Below are positions 13,411-25,191 of a stretch of 64,000 nt of DNA, in pieces. The first letter of the stretch is position 1. Every line of letters begins with the position of its first letter. The stretch covers positions 46,098 through 110,097 of the forward strand of contig CAXIWQ010000198.1 of the NCBI GenBank assembly GCA_964036275.1, given 5' to 3'. This stretch comes from Litoditis marina (Eukaryota > Nematoda > Chromadorea > Rhabditida > Rhabditidae). The position numbers and the translations under genes were made by a program. Below the pieces are notes generated by a model, which was not told the DNA's origin, did no database searches, and saw only the letters and a list, made by a program, of their open reading frames with translations.

Positions 13411-16400
13411 GACTTGCAGCTACAAAAAAAAAATCATACGGCTATCAAGTCTGTTGCTTCCAACTACAAAAACATAATACGACTTTATATTCTGTGGCGC
13501 ACAGCCACAAAATACAAATTAACGCGGTTATTGACTCTTTGCCTTGCAGTTACAGAGAACATTTCATACGGCTATCAAATCTGTTGCTCCCAGCTACAAA
13601 AACCTAATACGACTTTATATTCTGTGGCGCACAGCCACAAAAGACAAATTAACGCGGTTATTACCTCTTTGCCTTGCAGCTACAGAAAAAAGTTCATACG
13701 GCTATCAAGTCTGTTGCTCCCAGCTACAAAAACCTGATACGACAATCTATTCTGTGGCGCACAGCCACAAAGACGAATTAACGCGGTTATTGACATTTTG
13801 ACTTGCAGCTACAAAAAAAAAATCATACGGCTATCAAGTCTGTTGCTTCCAACTACAAAAACATAATACGACTTTATATTCTGTGGCGCACAGCCACAAA
13901 ATACAAATTAACGCGGTTATTGACTCTTTGCCTTGCAGTTACAGAGAACATTTCATACGGCTATCAAATCTGTTGCTCCCAGCTACAAAAACCTAATACG
14001 ACTTTATATTCTGTGGCGCACAGCCACAAAAGACAAATTAACGCGGTTATTACCTCTTTGCCTTGCAGCTACAGAAAAAAGTTTATACGGCTATCAAGTC
14101 TGTTGCTCCCAGCTAGAAAAACCCAATACAACTATCTATTCTGTGGCACACAGCCACAAAATACGATATAACGCGGTTATCGACTCTTTGCCTTGCAGCT
14201 ACAGAAAAAAGTTTATACGGCTATCAAGTCTGTTGCTCATGGCTACAAAAACCTAATACGACTTTATATCCTGTGGCGCACAGCCACAAAAGACAAATTA
14301 ACGCGGTTATTACCTCTTTGCCTTGCAGCTACAGAAAAAAGTTCATACGGCTATCAAGTCTGTTGCTCCCAGCTACAAAAACCTGATACGACAATCTATT
14401 CTGTGGCGCACAGCCACAAAAGACAAATTAACGCGGTTATTACCTCTTTGCCTTGCAGCTACAGAAAAAAGTTCATACGGCTATCAAGTCTGTTGCTCCC
14501 AGCTACAAAAACCTAATACGACTTTATATTCTGTGGCGCACAGCCACAAAAGACAAATTAACGCGGTTATTGACTCTTTGCCGTGCAGCTACAGGAGGAA
14601 GGTTATACGGCTACCAAGTATGTTGCTCCCAGCTACAAAAACCTAATACGACTATCTATTCTGTGGCGCACAGCCACAAAATACGAATTGACGCGGTTAT
14701 CGACTCTTTGCCTTGCAGCTACAGAGAACAGTTCATACGGCTATCAAGTCTGTTGCTCCCAGCTACAAAAACCTAATACGACTATATATTCTGTGGCGCA
14801 CAGCCACAAAAGACGAATTAACGCGGTTATTGACTCTTTGCCTCGCAGTTACAGAGAACATTTCATACGGCTATCAAATCTGTTGCTCCCAGCTACAAAA
14901 ACCTAATACGACAATCTATTCTGTGGCGCACAGCCACAAAGACGAATTAACGCGGTTATTGACATTTTGACTTGCAGCTACAAAAAAAAAATCATACGGC
15001 TATCAAGTCTGTTGCTTCCAACTACAAAAACATAATACGACTTTATATTCTGTGGCGCACAGCCACAAAATACAAATTAACGCGGTTATTGACTCTTTGC
15101 CTCGCAGTTACAGAGAACATTTCATACGGCTATCAAATCTGTTGCTCCCAGCTACAAAAACCTAATACGACTTTATATTCTGTGGCGCACAGCCACAAAA
15201 GACAAATTAACGCGGTTATTACCTCTTTGCCTTGCAGCTACAGAAAAAAAGTTTATACGGCTATCAAGTCTGTTGCTCCCAGCTACAAAAACCTAATACG
15301 ACTTTATATTCTGTGGCGCACAGCCACAAAAGACAAATTAACGCGGTTATTGACTCTTTGCCGTGCAGCTACAGAAAAAAGTTTATATGGCTATCAAGTA
15401 TGTTGCTCCCAGCTAGAAAAACCCAATACAACTATCTATTCTGTGGCACACAGCCACAAAATACGATATAACGCGGTTATCGACTCTTTGCCTTGCAGCT
15501 ACAGAAAAAAGTTTATACGGCTATCAAGTCTGTTGCTCATGGCTACAAAAACCTAATACGACTTTATATCCTGTGGCGCACAGCCACAAAAGACAAATTA
15601 ACGCGGTTATTACCTCTTTGCCTTGCAGCTACAGAAAAAAGTTCATACGGCTATCAAGTCTGTTGCTCCCAGCTACAAAAACCTGATACGACAATCTATT
15701 CTGTGGCGCACAGCCACAAAAGACAAATTAACGCGGTTATTACCTCTTTGCCTTGCAGCTACAGAAAAAAGTTCATACGGCTATCAAGTCTGTTGCTCCC
15801 AGCTACAAAAACCTAATACGACTTTATATTCTGTGGCGCACAGCCACAAAAGACAAATTAACGCGGTTATTGACTCTTTGCCGTGCAGCTACAGGAGGAA
15901 GGTTATACGGCTACCAAGTATGTTGCTCCCAGCTACAAAAACCTAATACGACTATCTATTCTGTGGCGCACAGCCACAAAATACGAATTGACGCGGTTAT
16001 CGACTCTTTGCCTTGCAGCTACAGAGAACAGTTCATACGGCTATCAAATCTGTTGCTCCCAGCTACAAAAACCTAATACGACAATCTATTCTGTGGCGCA
16101 CAGCCACAAAATACAAATTATCGCGGTTATCGACTTGTTGGCTTGCAGCTACAGAAAAAAGTTCATACGGCTATCAAGTCTGTTGCTCCCAGCTACAAAA
16201 ACCTAATACGACTATATATTCTGTGGCGCACAGCCACAAAAGACGAATTAACGCGGTTATTGACTCTTTGCCTCGCAGTTACAGAGAACATTTCATACGG
16301 CTATCAAATCTGTTGCTCCCAGCTACAAAAACCTAATACGACAATCTATTCTGTGGCGCACAGCCACAAAGACGAATTAACGCGGTTATTGACATTTTGA

Positions 16401-17110
16401 CTTGCAGCTACAAAAAAAAAATCATACGGCTATCAAGTCTGTTGCTTCCAACTACAAAAACATAATACGACTTTATATTCTGTGGCGCACAGCCACAAAA
16501 TACAAATTAACGCGGTTATTGACTCTTTGCCTTGCAGTTACAGAGAACATTTCATACGGCTATCAAATCTGTTGCTCCCAGCTACAAAAACCTAATACGA
16601 CTTTATATTCTGTGGCGCACAGCCACAAAAGACAAATTAACGCGGTTATTACCTCTTTGCCTTGCAGCTACAGAAAAAAAGTTTATACGGCTATCAAGTC
16701 TGTTGCTCCCAGCTACAAAAACCTAATACGACTTTATATTCTGTGGCGCACAGCCACAAAAGACAAATTAACGCGGTTATTGACTCTTTGCCGTGCAGCT
16801 ACAGAAAAAAGTTTATATGGCTATCAAGTATGTTGCTCCCAGCTAGAAAAACCCAATACAACTATCTATTCTGTGGCACACAGCCACAAAATACGATATA
16901 ACGCGGTTATCGACTCTTTGCCTTGCAGCTACAGAAAAAAGTTTATACGGCTATCAAGTCTGTTGCTCATGGCAACAAAAACCTAATACGACTTTATATC
17001 CTGTGGCGCACAGCCACAAAAGACAAATTAACGCGGTTATTACCTCTTTGCCTTGCAGCTACAGAAAAAAGTTCATACGGCTATCAAGTCTGTTGCTCCC
17101 AGCTACAAAA
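13411..17110 (+). repeat. HOR-A, copy 4, contracted, and terminal partial copy
   Basis: Markers lie at 13,411, 13,800, 14,969 and 16,399. The intervals are 389, 1,169 and 1,430 bp, where complete copies have 388, 1,299 and 1,690. The copy has therefore lost about one monomer from the middle interval and about two from the last. After 16,399 the order still follows HOR-A (compare 4,577 onward) until about 17,110, where the variant order changes and monomers become more diverged. This looks like the worn edge of the HOR-A domain. Confidence 0.85.
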
Positions 17111-19527
17111 ACCTAATACGACTTCATATTCTGTGGCGCACAGCCACAAAAGACAAATTAACGCGGTTATTGACTCTTTGCCGTGCAGCTACAGGAAAAA
17201 GGTTATACGGCTATCAAGTATGTTGCTCCCAGCTACAAAAACCTGATACGACTATCTATTCTGTGGCGCACAGCCACAAAATACGAATTAACGCGGTTAT
17301 CGACTCTTTGCCTTGCAGCTACAGAGAACAGTTCATACGGCTATCAAATCTGTCGCTCCCAGCTACAAAAACCTAATACGACAATATATTCTGTGGCGCA
17401 CAGCCACAAAACACGAAATATCGCGGTTATCGACTTGTTGGCTTGCAGCTACAGAGAAAAGTTCATACGGCTATCAAGTCTGTTGCTCCCAGCTACAAAA
17501 ACCTGATACGACAATATATTCTGTGGCGCACAGCCACAAAAGACAAATTAACGCGGTTATTACTTCTTTGCCTTGCAGCTACAGAAAAAAGTTCATACGG
17601 CCATCAAGTCTGTTGCTCCCAGCTACAAAAACCTAATACGACTTTATATTCTGTGGCGCACAGCCACAAAAGACAAATTAACGCGGTTATTGACTCTTTG
17701 CCGTGCAGCTACAAAAAAAAGGTTATACGGCTACCAAGTATGTTGCTCCCAGCTACAAAAACCTAATACGACTATATATTCTGTGGCGCACAGCCACAAA
17801 ATACAAATTGACGCGGTTATCGACTCTTTGCCTTGCAGCTACAGAGAACAGTTCATACGGCTATCAAATCTGTTGCTCCCAGCTACAAAAACCTAATACG
17901 ACAATCTATTCTGTGGCGCACAGCCACAAAATACAAATTATTGCGGTTATCGACTTGTTGGCTTGCAGCTACAGAGAAAAGTTCATACGGCTATCAAGTC
18001 TGTTGCTCCCAGCTACAAAAACCTAATACGACTATATATTCTGTGGCGCACAGCCACAAAAGACGAATTAACGCGGTTATTGACTCTTTGCCTCGCAGTT
18101 ACAGAAAAAAGTTCATACGGCTATCAAGTCTGTTGCTCCCAGCTACAAAAACCTAAGACGACTTTATATTCTGTGGCGCACAGCCACAAAAGACAAATTA
18201 ACGCGGTTATTGACTCTTTGCCGTGCAGCTACAGGAAAAAGGTTGTACGGCTATCAAATATGTTGCTCCCAGCTACAAAAACCTAATACGACTATCTATT
18301 CTGTGGCGCACAGCCACAAAATACGAATTAACGCGGTTATCGACTCTTTGCCTTGCAGCTACAGAGAACAGTTCATACGGCTATCAAATCTGTTGCTCCC
18401 AGCTACAAAAACCTAATACGACAATTTATTCTGTGGCGCACAGCCACAAAATACGAATTATCGCGGTTATCGACTTGTTGGCTTGCAGCTACAGAGAAAA
18501 GTTCATACGGCTATAAAGTCTGTTGCTCCCAGCTACAAAAACCTGATACGACAATCTATTCTGTGGCGCACAGCCACAAAAGACAAATTAACGCGGTTAT
18601 TACCTCTTTGCCTTGCAGCTACAGAAAAAAATTCATACGGCTATCAAGTCTGTTGCTCCCAGCTACGAAAACCTAATACGACTCTATATTCTGTGGCGCA
18701 CAGCCACAAAAGACAAATTAACGCGGTTATTGACTCTTTGCCGTGCAGCTACAGGAAAAAGGTTATACGGCTATCAAGTATGTTGCTCCCAGCTAAAAAA
18801 ACCTAATACGACTATCTATTCTGTGGCGCACAGCCACAAAATACGAATTAACGCGGTTATCGACTATTTGCCTTGCAGCTACAGAGAACAGTTCATACGG
18901 CTATCAAGTCTGTTTCTCCCAGCTACAAAAACCTAATACGACTATATATTCTGTGGCGCACAGCCACAAAAGACGAATTAACGCGGTTATTGACTCTTTG
19001 CCTCGCAGTTTCAGAGAATATTTCATACGGCTATCAAATCTGTTGCTCCCAGCTACAAAAACCTAATACGACAATATATTCTGTGGCGCACAGCCACAAA
19101 AGACAAATTAACGCGGTTATTGACTCTTTGCCGTGCAGCTACAGGAAAAAGGTTATACGGCTACCAAGTATGTTGCTCCCAGCTACAAAAACCTAATACG
19201 ACTATCTATTCTGTGGCGCACAGCCACAAAATACGAATTGACGCTGTTATCGACTCTTTGCCTTGCAGCTACAGAGAACAGTTCATACGGCTATCAAATC
19301 TGTTGCTCCCAGCTACAAAAACCTAATACGACAATCTATTCTGTGGCGCACAGCCACAAAATACAAATTATCGCGGTTATCGACTTGTTGGCTTGCAGCT
19401 ACAGAGAAAAGTTCATACGGCTATCAAGTCTGTTGCTCCCAGCTACAAAAACCTAATACGACTATATATTCTGTGGCGCACAGCCACAAAAGACGAATTA
19501 ACGCGGTTATTGACTCTTTGCCTCGCA
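17111..19527 (+). repeat. Diverged monomers passing into HOR-C
   Basis: Single-base differences between monomers are more frequent here. From about 18,390 to 19,527 the order of variants matches 46,195-47,332 at a constant offset of 27,805 bp. The match includes the cagctacgaaaacc, cagctaaaaaaacc and cctcgcagtt monomers. This piece is thus the left part of a HOR-C unit, and its continuation lies on the other side of the 5.67-kb insertion. Confidence 0.87.
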
Positions 19528-19538
19528 ACTCGTTACAG
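19528..19538. other. Left member of imperfect direct repeat flanking the insertion
   Basis: This reads actcgttacag; the right junction reads actcagttacag at 25,192-25,203. The heptamer gttacag is shared and is also the satellite's own sequence at this point. It may be a target-site duplication of 7-8 bp with later changes. However, the left copy carries about four bases (actc) not present in the undisturbed satellite, so the duplication length is unsure. Confidence 0.45.
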
Positions 19539-19542
19539 GATG

Positions 19543-19589
19543 CTAGGTTGGATGCGCAAGTCCAGATTGCGCAAACACCCGGGGTTATG
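19543..19589 (+). repeat. Left terminal inverted repeat of the 5.67-kb element
   Basis: It starts ctaggt and ends ggggttatg. The core gtccagattgcgcaaa (16 bases) is identical to the reverse complement of the right terminus. Over the aligned 48 positions there are seven mismatches and one gap, five of the mismatches clustered just inside ctaggt. Confidence 0.85.
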
Positions 19590-19666
19590 GAAAAGAACAG
19601 ATAGACAGACTGCGCAATGCTATCGAACAACTTTCCAAACACCGCGCTGAAGCGAAATGGGGTGTT

Positions 19667-19683
19667 GCCCGCATGTTGCGGGC
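19667..19683. other. Subterminal perfect hairpin
   Basis: gcccgca, a three-base loop tgt, then tgcgggc: a seven-base-pair GC-rich stem just inside the left terminus. It could be a protein-binding site of the element or incidental. Confidence 0.4.
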
Positions 19684-19764
19684 ATGGTGACGAGATGGAT
19701 ACGCATTTGCAAATAACACACCATCGCGCCATATTGCGTACGAATTTTGTTATTTTCCCATTTT

Positions 19765-19778
19765 CTCTCTCTCTCTCT
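19765..19778 (+). repeat. (CT)7 microsatellite
   Basis: Seven uninterrupted CT units between a T-run and an AT-rich stretch. Confidence 0.9.
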
Positions 19779-20652
19779 GTAAAATATTTTATATATTTGT
19801 TGTTTTTCCATTGTTATACGTATTATGTTGTTCTGCTTAACTTATTCTGTAATTGTATTAGCAAGGATTATGATTACACTATTGAAAATGGGTTATTCTG
19901 AAGTATGTGGTCACTAACCCCCTGCATTAACAAAAAAAACGTAGAAAAAACATTAAAATAAGTCAGCACGTGAGATAATCCGGATAACGAATAGTATCTA
20001 TCTTGGTAAGCCAAGTGAAAACATGAAGATATCAAAAGATTATGCAAAACCTGTACGCTGTATGTTTACTTAGCCCCTGAAAGAAAACCCGTGAGTATAT
20101 TGGTTGAAATTGCCTGTTTGGAGTGAAATTGTAATTTTTATTACCTAAATTATCAGTTTGTTCAGTTTCTCCATTTATTAAGTGGTTTTATAGAAGATTC
20201 AATACTTTCCGGATAGTCAGAATGTGTTTTGTAGATTTATAGGTGCATTATGTGTGCATTATGTTATTAGAAGGTACACACTACGCTAATATAGGTTGTA
20301 TCATTCATTTTCCAATAATATTATGGTGACTAACCTGTCACTCAGGTCTATTTGGGTTCCTATTTAAAAATTTGGGTTCCACAATTTATGATTCATCTCT
20401 TAGTATGTAATTTTAGTTAAATATATGAATTAGGAATTAGATCGAATGACTTAATTGGCGGTTTGAAATACAGCTAGTTTTGCGATCATCGAAGTTTGGA
20501 GAAGAGGCCTCAGTGCGATAACAAACATAAACCTGGAGGTGTGTTTATTACGTCTTTTTTGAACTTTTTCACGACTCAGAGACTTACCTACTCGAAATGC
20601 AGACTTTTTGTTACTAGAATGGAAAAAAATTGTCTGGAAACGGACTAGTTTT

Positions 20653-22810
20653 CATCGAATAGTCTCGCCTTACTGTTGGTTGAATTGTTGAACGGTTTCT
20701 CCTGTATTTATGTTTGTCTGTGAAATCTGAACAATTCCGTCCCGTAACTATTAATTCAATTAAGTCAAGGCGAGATTCTTTCAACATGGGGATAACTTTC
20801 ATGGAAACTCGCTAATTTTTCTCATATAGTGTTATGATGTTATCCGATAACCTTATATGTAAACGTATATGTACTTATAAATTTATATTTCCATTGCAGA
20901 GGGCTATATTATGGGCGCCCCCATGAATCTACTTTTTTGTTGAGTATTTGCCATTACGTATCGAGCAGCTGATGGAAAACGAGTGGAATTGCCTATTTCA
21001 CGTTCCATGACTATGCGTGTTATCAGCTGGAGGTGAGTTGTTTACTACTTCATTCTTAACGTGTCTTGCTTACTAGCAAACTTTATTACTTTGGTTTCTA
21101 TTGTATTATTCAAGCCAAACCTTTATTAATTCATGCTACCTTTTTATTATTCTAAAACAGGTCGCTTTCTGCTCCATATTCTGTTAAAATGACGTTAAAA
21201 TGCTTAAGGAATTTAGTTCGCTACTTTTCTGTAAACGTGTTTTGCTAACTTTATACTGTTCATTCCCATTGTTTCAATCTTATTTTCCAGGTTACTTTAC
21301 GATTCATTGTTTTTATATTCTTTTATTATCGATGCTGGGCTGACGGCGCAAATTGTCTTGTCAGCTGAAGGTGAGTTGTTCACTTACTCCATTTTAACAT
21401 GTTTCGCTTACTAGCAATTCTAGCAAACTATAATTCTTTGGTTCATAATGTATTATTCGAACCTTAATGCTACCTTTCTAATATTCATGCTGCTTTTCAA
21501 CCTTTCTAATATTATAAAACATAGACGCTCTTTTCGTCATATTTCCAGAATGTTGTTTGGTACTTTGTATTGTATTCGCTGAGTATGCCTTTCTTTTATC
21601 ACATTTCTGTTCCAGGTCGCCTCTGCTTTATTAATATATACTATTTCTTCAATTGTTATTATTTGCCGTCCCCGTACATATTCTGGAATCAAACAAGATG
21701 GGTAGGTGGGTTATTTACTATTTATTTTGTTTAATTCCAATATGCAAGTCTTTCTTTCAATTAAATGATCATTATGTGGTTGTCCTTTCGTTTTTATTTG
21801 TTAGATTCAATACTACTGTGCAATACTATAAAGAATAATGTAGTAAAAAGAATATTGCAGTAAATATTGTGTAGTAAGGTCGAAATACTTTTTGAAAAAG
21901 AGAAGTTTTTCGCATTCGTTCAATACAGAATTAGCTCATTCATCTAACTATGACTTGAGCCTACAACTACAGTTGTAGTGTTGCTTATTACATTACCTAT
22001 TATTCTCTTTTTTGTTACCTATTTTCTTTACAGACAGATCGTGAAGACGTCAGTAGTGTTTTTGTCTTCGATGTATGCAGCTGCTACTTTCTTCGAGAAC
22101 TGTAGTAGGTGCTGTTACCCATTCTGTTAATGATTTTATGTTATAGTTGTCAACATTAAACTCACGAATTCATCGAATAGTCTGGCCTTACTGTTGGTTG
22201 AAACTTGAACGGTTTCACCTATGTAAATACCCCGCAGAAAACTATGGGCTACTTTGTTGGATGGTTCATTGAATCACCCGTTTTTATTGAAATATAGATT
22301 TTGAACTACCCTGATTTCAACAACAGTCACCTTCAACTGGGGAAAACCTCACCTTTCACCCAGATTTGTATTTTGAGCACCCAAGATAAAACACCTGATT
22401 TTCAATAAATTTACAAATTTATATATTCTATTTCAGGTCGCTCTTCATATTCTATTAATATATCATGTTTAATGGTTAATATTTGCCGTCGCCTTGAATA
22501 TAATGGTATCAGTCAAGGTGGGTTATTAACTTTGTTTGTTTTTTCAAATCACATGTTTTATTTATGATGTGCTCTCACTTTACTTTTGAATGGAAATACG
22601 ATTCACTTCACTGCCGTTTAGTATAGCATAGCACCATCGTATACCAATCTTGGTCTCAATAACACGATGATTATGTGATTTTCGGTAATGTTTCGATGTT
22701 TCGAAAGCTTTACTATTTTGTTTAATTGCTCTAATCGCTCTTTCATTCTTATTTAGTAGATTCAATAGTACCGTGTACCGTGCAATACTAAAAGATTATT
22801 GTAGTGTCGT
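20653..22810 (+). repeat. Diverged internal duplications of the element
   Basis: Several stretches occur twice in the same order. 20,653-20,712 matches 22,171-22,226 (catcgaatagtct, cttactgttggttgaa, gaacggttt). 21,021-21,190 matches 21,359-21,545 (aggtgagttgtt, gcttactagca, gcaaact, tgtattattc, atgctacct). 21,613-21,725 matches 22,434-22,545 (aggtcgc, ttaatatata, atatttgccgtc, gtgggttatt). 21,801-21,845 matches 22,753-22,805 (gattcaata, gtgcaatacta). Identity is loose with many indels, so the duplications are old. Three copies of ag/gtcgc sit at 21,160, 21,615 and 22,436. The duplicated blocks start or stop at splice-like signals, which looks like exon/intron duplication in a former gene or noncoding transcript. 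Confidence 0.7.
21291..21370 (+). other. Candidate internal exon (80 nt), unrecognised
   Basis: It is preceded by a pyrimidine-rich tract ending tattttccag and followed by gtgagttgtt, close to the eukaryotic 3' and 5' splice consensus. The second reading frame stays open across all 80 bases; the first is open until a terminal stop. The donor resembles that at 21,033 (cagctggag/gtgagttg against cagctgaag/gtgagttg), which belongs to the duplicated block. I recognise no protein family. AT-rich sequence yields such signals by chance, so this is weak. Confidence 0.25.
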
Positions 22811-22903
22811 GAAAAGTTCTATCGGTAATCTGACGCTCAGTGAACGGAATTCCCATCACTTCCCATTTACTTTAAATCATGAATATGATTTTTTGCGTTG
22901 CAG

Positions 22904-23009
22904 AGGTGTCGTATGGTCGTATCCTTTTCTCCGGTCTCCGCCTGTCGATCCAAACCCGACATTTCGGATGATTTAGGAAGGCAATCATTTCGCTCTCTAC
23001 GTAATACAG
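22904..23009 (+). other. Candidate internal exon (106 nt), unrecognised
   Basis: The acceptor is ttttgcgttgcag and the donor is acag/gtgagtg. The first frame is open for the full length (about 35 residues: Arg/Ser-rich, with SKPDISDDLGRQSF in the middle), and base composition is less AT-rich than on either side. This is the best-looking exon in the insertion. No domain is recognisable. It could be a fragment of a transposase or cargo gene, or chance. Confidence 0.3.
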
Positions 23010-24340
23010 GTGAGTGTTTCATATTTGAGAATTTAAACCTTTTTTGCTATATTGTGGTTCTTCGAAACTCGAAACGTACTTCACATTCTTGTGCTAGAGG
23101 GTGAAAATGGGCCCCTTTCTCTGCTCACTTTACTTTTGCTCCTCAAGTGAATAGAAAGAGATTTGAATAACGTTTGACCGTTAATCATATACTAGTAAGG
23201 TCTGACTGAGCTACGAAAGTAGTCCGTTTTCGGATTTCAACACATCAACACGTGAAAATTTATGATTTTTCATCAAAGGTAGACCGATTTTCTTCTTTTC
23301 GGCGAAAAAATAGTTAGTTTTTCGAATTTTTCTGACTATAAGGACAACTTTACTGGTGTATGCCGTTAATACCTCTGGCAAAAGTCATACCTTTGGCAAC
23401 GAGGGCATATAAACAAAAGTAATGCTATTTTTGTATAGATTTTCATTCTCAGGTTAAAGTATTTCAGATTGTCGCGACTCACAGAATCACAGGTGGCCGA
23501 GAGAAAAAACAAAAGGAACACCAACAAGAATCTATTCTTTTCTGCCTCGCCGGAGTTCTTATTGGACAGATTTAGGTACTACCCCTTTTCGTTTCATTTT
23601 GAATTCTATCCCTTTTCCAAATGATTTATTTATAATTTCCTCAAGCCAGGTCAGCTAATGTATTATGAACATAAAGTTTAAATTATTGTAGTAAATTTTT
23701 CACGTTGATCACGCTTGTGCAATTCTCATTCGTTGTTCTTCGATTGTCGAAGCGTTTCAATATGTTGGACAATTCAACCCAATAGTTTGTTCTATTATAT
23801 GTCTCAAAACCGAACTACTTTTGAAAATGTGAATTGTATTTCTCTGAATTGTATTTGTATCGTACAAGTTACCGTGTGTATTAAGTGTGGCATAACCGTT
23901 TGTTGTTGTAAGGTAGCAAAATAAACGATTAAATTGTGTTTCAAAAGGTCATAGTATAAACGTAAGTATTAGTTCACTTTTTCAATAGAGCTCAAATTGT
24001 ACATCTTCTTTTAAAATGGTGGATTCAAAACTGAGATATGCGTAGTAATGAATTTATTGAACGAATTCAAATCACGTGTTTTCGAAACATTACGTTCAGC
24101 TCATACGGAGTAGCGAAACTGAATTACGTTTTGCAAAAAATAAATATGTAAGTTCATGGCTGAAGTATGGGTCGCTTTCGAATGTATTTAAAGTGAACGC
24201 ATGTTTTCCGGAAACATGAAAACGAACCTACATTTAAAACTACATATATATTTTTTTTTGATAGAGTTGAAGTTGAACTTGTAGACATTAAAAATCCATT
24301 GTTCTGAAGAGTTCAAAATGAACATTTGATTTTTAATTCA
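23010..24340. other. AT-rich interior: nothing recognised
   Basis: No frame longer than about 70 codons and no repeat with the satellite. An aataaa motif occurs near 23,920 (gcaaaataaacg) and again near 24,139. They could be polyadenylation signals, but such hexamers are common in sequence this AT-rich. Confidence 0.5.
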
Positions 24341-24990
24341 ATGAAACTTCACATATCTTCACAATATAGCCAGTGTTTGTGGCATTCAAAAAGAACGTTT
24401 GCTTTTGAAATGATTAAATATTAACCTGTGATACTGATACCATAAAACCCGAAAATATATAAACTTGACATGTGTTTTCAAAGAATGTTCAAGAACATAC
24501 AAACGCTTTTTCAACCTTTGAGCGTGATACTGGAAGTTGCAAACTAGTGAAAACCGATCCTGTGAAATATTAGTGTGCATTTGAAACTTTAATAAACCGG
24601 CACATGTGTTTAATAAACCTTCGAAATAAACGTTTCACTCAACGGAAATAAACGTTTCAACCACTCTAGTAAACTTCAAGGTTGTACACGTTAAAGATCC
24701 TTTGTACTAAAAAAGTGAACATGTGTATTTCAATTCTACGGAATTCGGCATAACTTGTGTGTGTTAAGTTCGACAAGAATGTTTGCGTTTGAAATTACTG
24801 AATCCGAACCTGTGCTTTTAGAACCTTGAAATTTGAAAAACATATTAAACTGAACATGTGTTTGCAAACCCTTTGAAATAAACTACTGTGTTCAAGAGTA
24901 TTGAAACTGAGCATTTCACTTGGCTAAAACTTAATCCGTGTTACTGGAAGTTTCAACTTAGTGAAAACCCTATACAAAATCATGTGAAAT
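24340..24990 (+). repeat. Degenerate tandem repeats near the right end of the element
   Basis: Phrases of the form (g)aacatgtgttt...caaa recur near 24,461, 24,594, 24,709 and 24,844, spaced 133, 115 and 135 bp. gtgatactggaagttgcaaa near 24,524 is echoed by gtgttactggaagtttcaa near 24,935. Copies are heavily diverged. Subterminal repeats are common in DNA transposons as transposase-binding regions; that role here is inference. The spacing is near the satellite's 130 bp but the sequence is unrelated. Confidence 0.55.
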
Positions 24991-25143
24991 GCAAAAGTGC
25001 CGATCCTCAGACCCGCGGTAGTGTATTGCGCGCAGCCTTCCCATTGGGGGGTCAACCGCGGTCGTGTTGCTTAGCCTTTTTGCGTCCTCTCATGTTACCC
25101 CTGTGAGTAAATATTTTTGGCAACCTGCCTATATGGCCTCTTT

Positions 25144-25191
25144 CATAACCCCTGGTGCTTTGCGCAATCTGGACCTGCGCTAATGACCTAG
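25144..25191 (-). repeat. Right terminal inverted repeat of the 5.67-kb element
   Basis: It reads cataacccc...gacctag; the reverse complement pairs with the left terminus at 40 of 48 aligned positions, with an identical 16-base core. The 100 bases inside it are GC-richer than the element's middle, as at the left end. Confidence 0.85.

Larger units (their letters stand above)
1..19527 (+). repeat. 130-bp satellite array, left arm
   Basis: Uninterrupted head-to-tail array of about 150 monomers, mostly exactly 130 bp. Each monomer carries three related blocks: cagctacaaaaacc (41-bp part), cagccacaaaagac (45-bp part) and cagctacagaaaaaag (44-bp part). All copies lie in the same orientation. Variants recur at fixed places, for example the end of the 45-bp part (ctctttgccttg, ctctttgccgtg, cttgttggcttg, cattttgacttg) and the tail of the 44-bp part (gttgctccc or gttgctcatgg). 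These variants define the higher-order repeats listed separately. The array is broken at 19,527 inside a 45-bp part by the 5.67-kb insertion. Tandem satellite of this size with HOR structure is typical of centromeric or pericentromeric DNA; that location is inference. Confidence 0.98.
19590..20640. other. Left part of the element: no gene recognised
   Basis: The first 150 bases are GC-richer and hold a short hairpin, followed by a (CT)7 run and AT-rich sequence. The longest frame is about 94 codons (19,617-19,901, + strand). It has a hydrophobic middle but no recognisable family. A 102-codon frame on the minus strand (19,424-19,732) crosses the satellite junction, so it cannot be a native gene of either part. 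Confidence 0.6.

Noticed and set aside
1..19527. Hundreds of + strand frames of 60-280 codons beginning MQLQ
   Set aside because: They overlap each other in all three frames, repeat with the satellite period, lack codon-level conservation distinct from the DNA repeat, and resemble no protein family. They are by-products of the 130-bp repeat.
19424..19732. 102-codon minus-strand frame at the left junction
   Set aside because: It runs across the boundary between satellite and inserted element, so it cannot be an original gene of either; no family recognised.
19617..19901. 94-codon frame with a hydrophobic middle
   Set aside because: Hydrophobicity comes from T-rich sequence around the CT run; no recognisable protein and no support for expression.
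20900..21032. Candidate exon between ccattgcag and ggag/gtgagt
   Set aside because: All three frames contain stops inside the interval, so it cannot be an internal coding exon; it may be noncoding.
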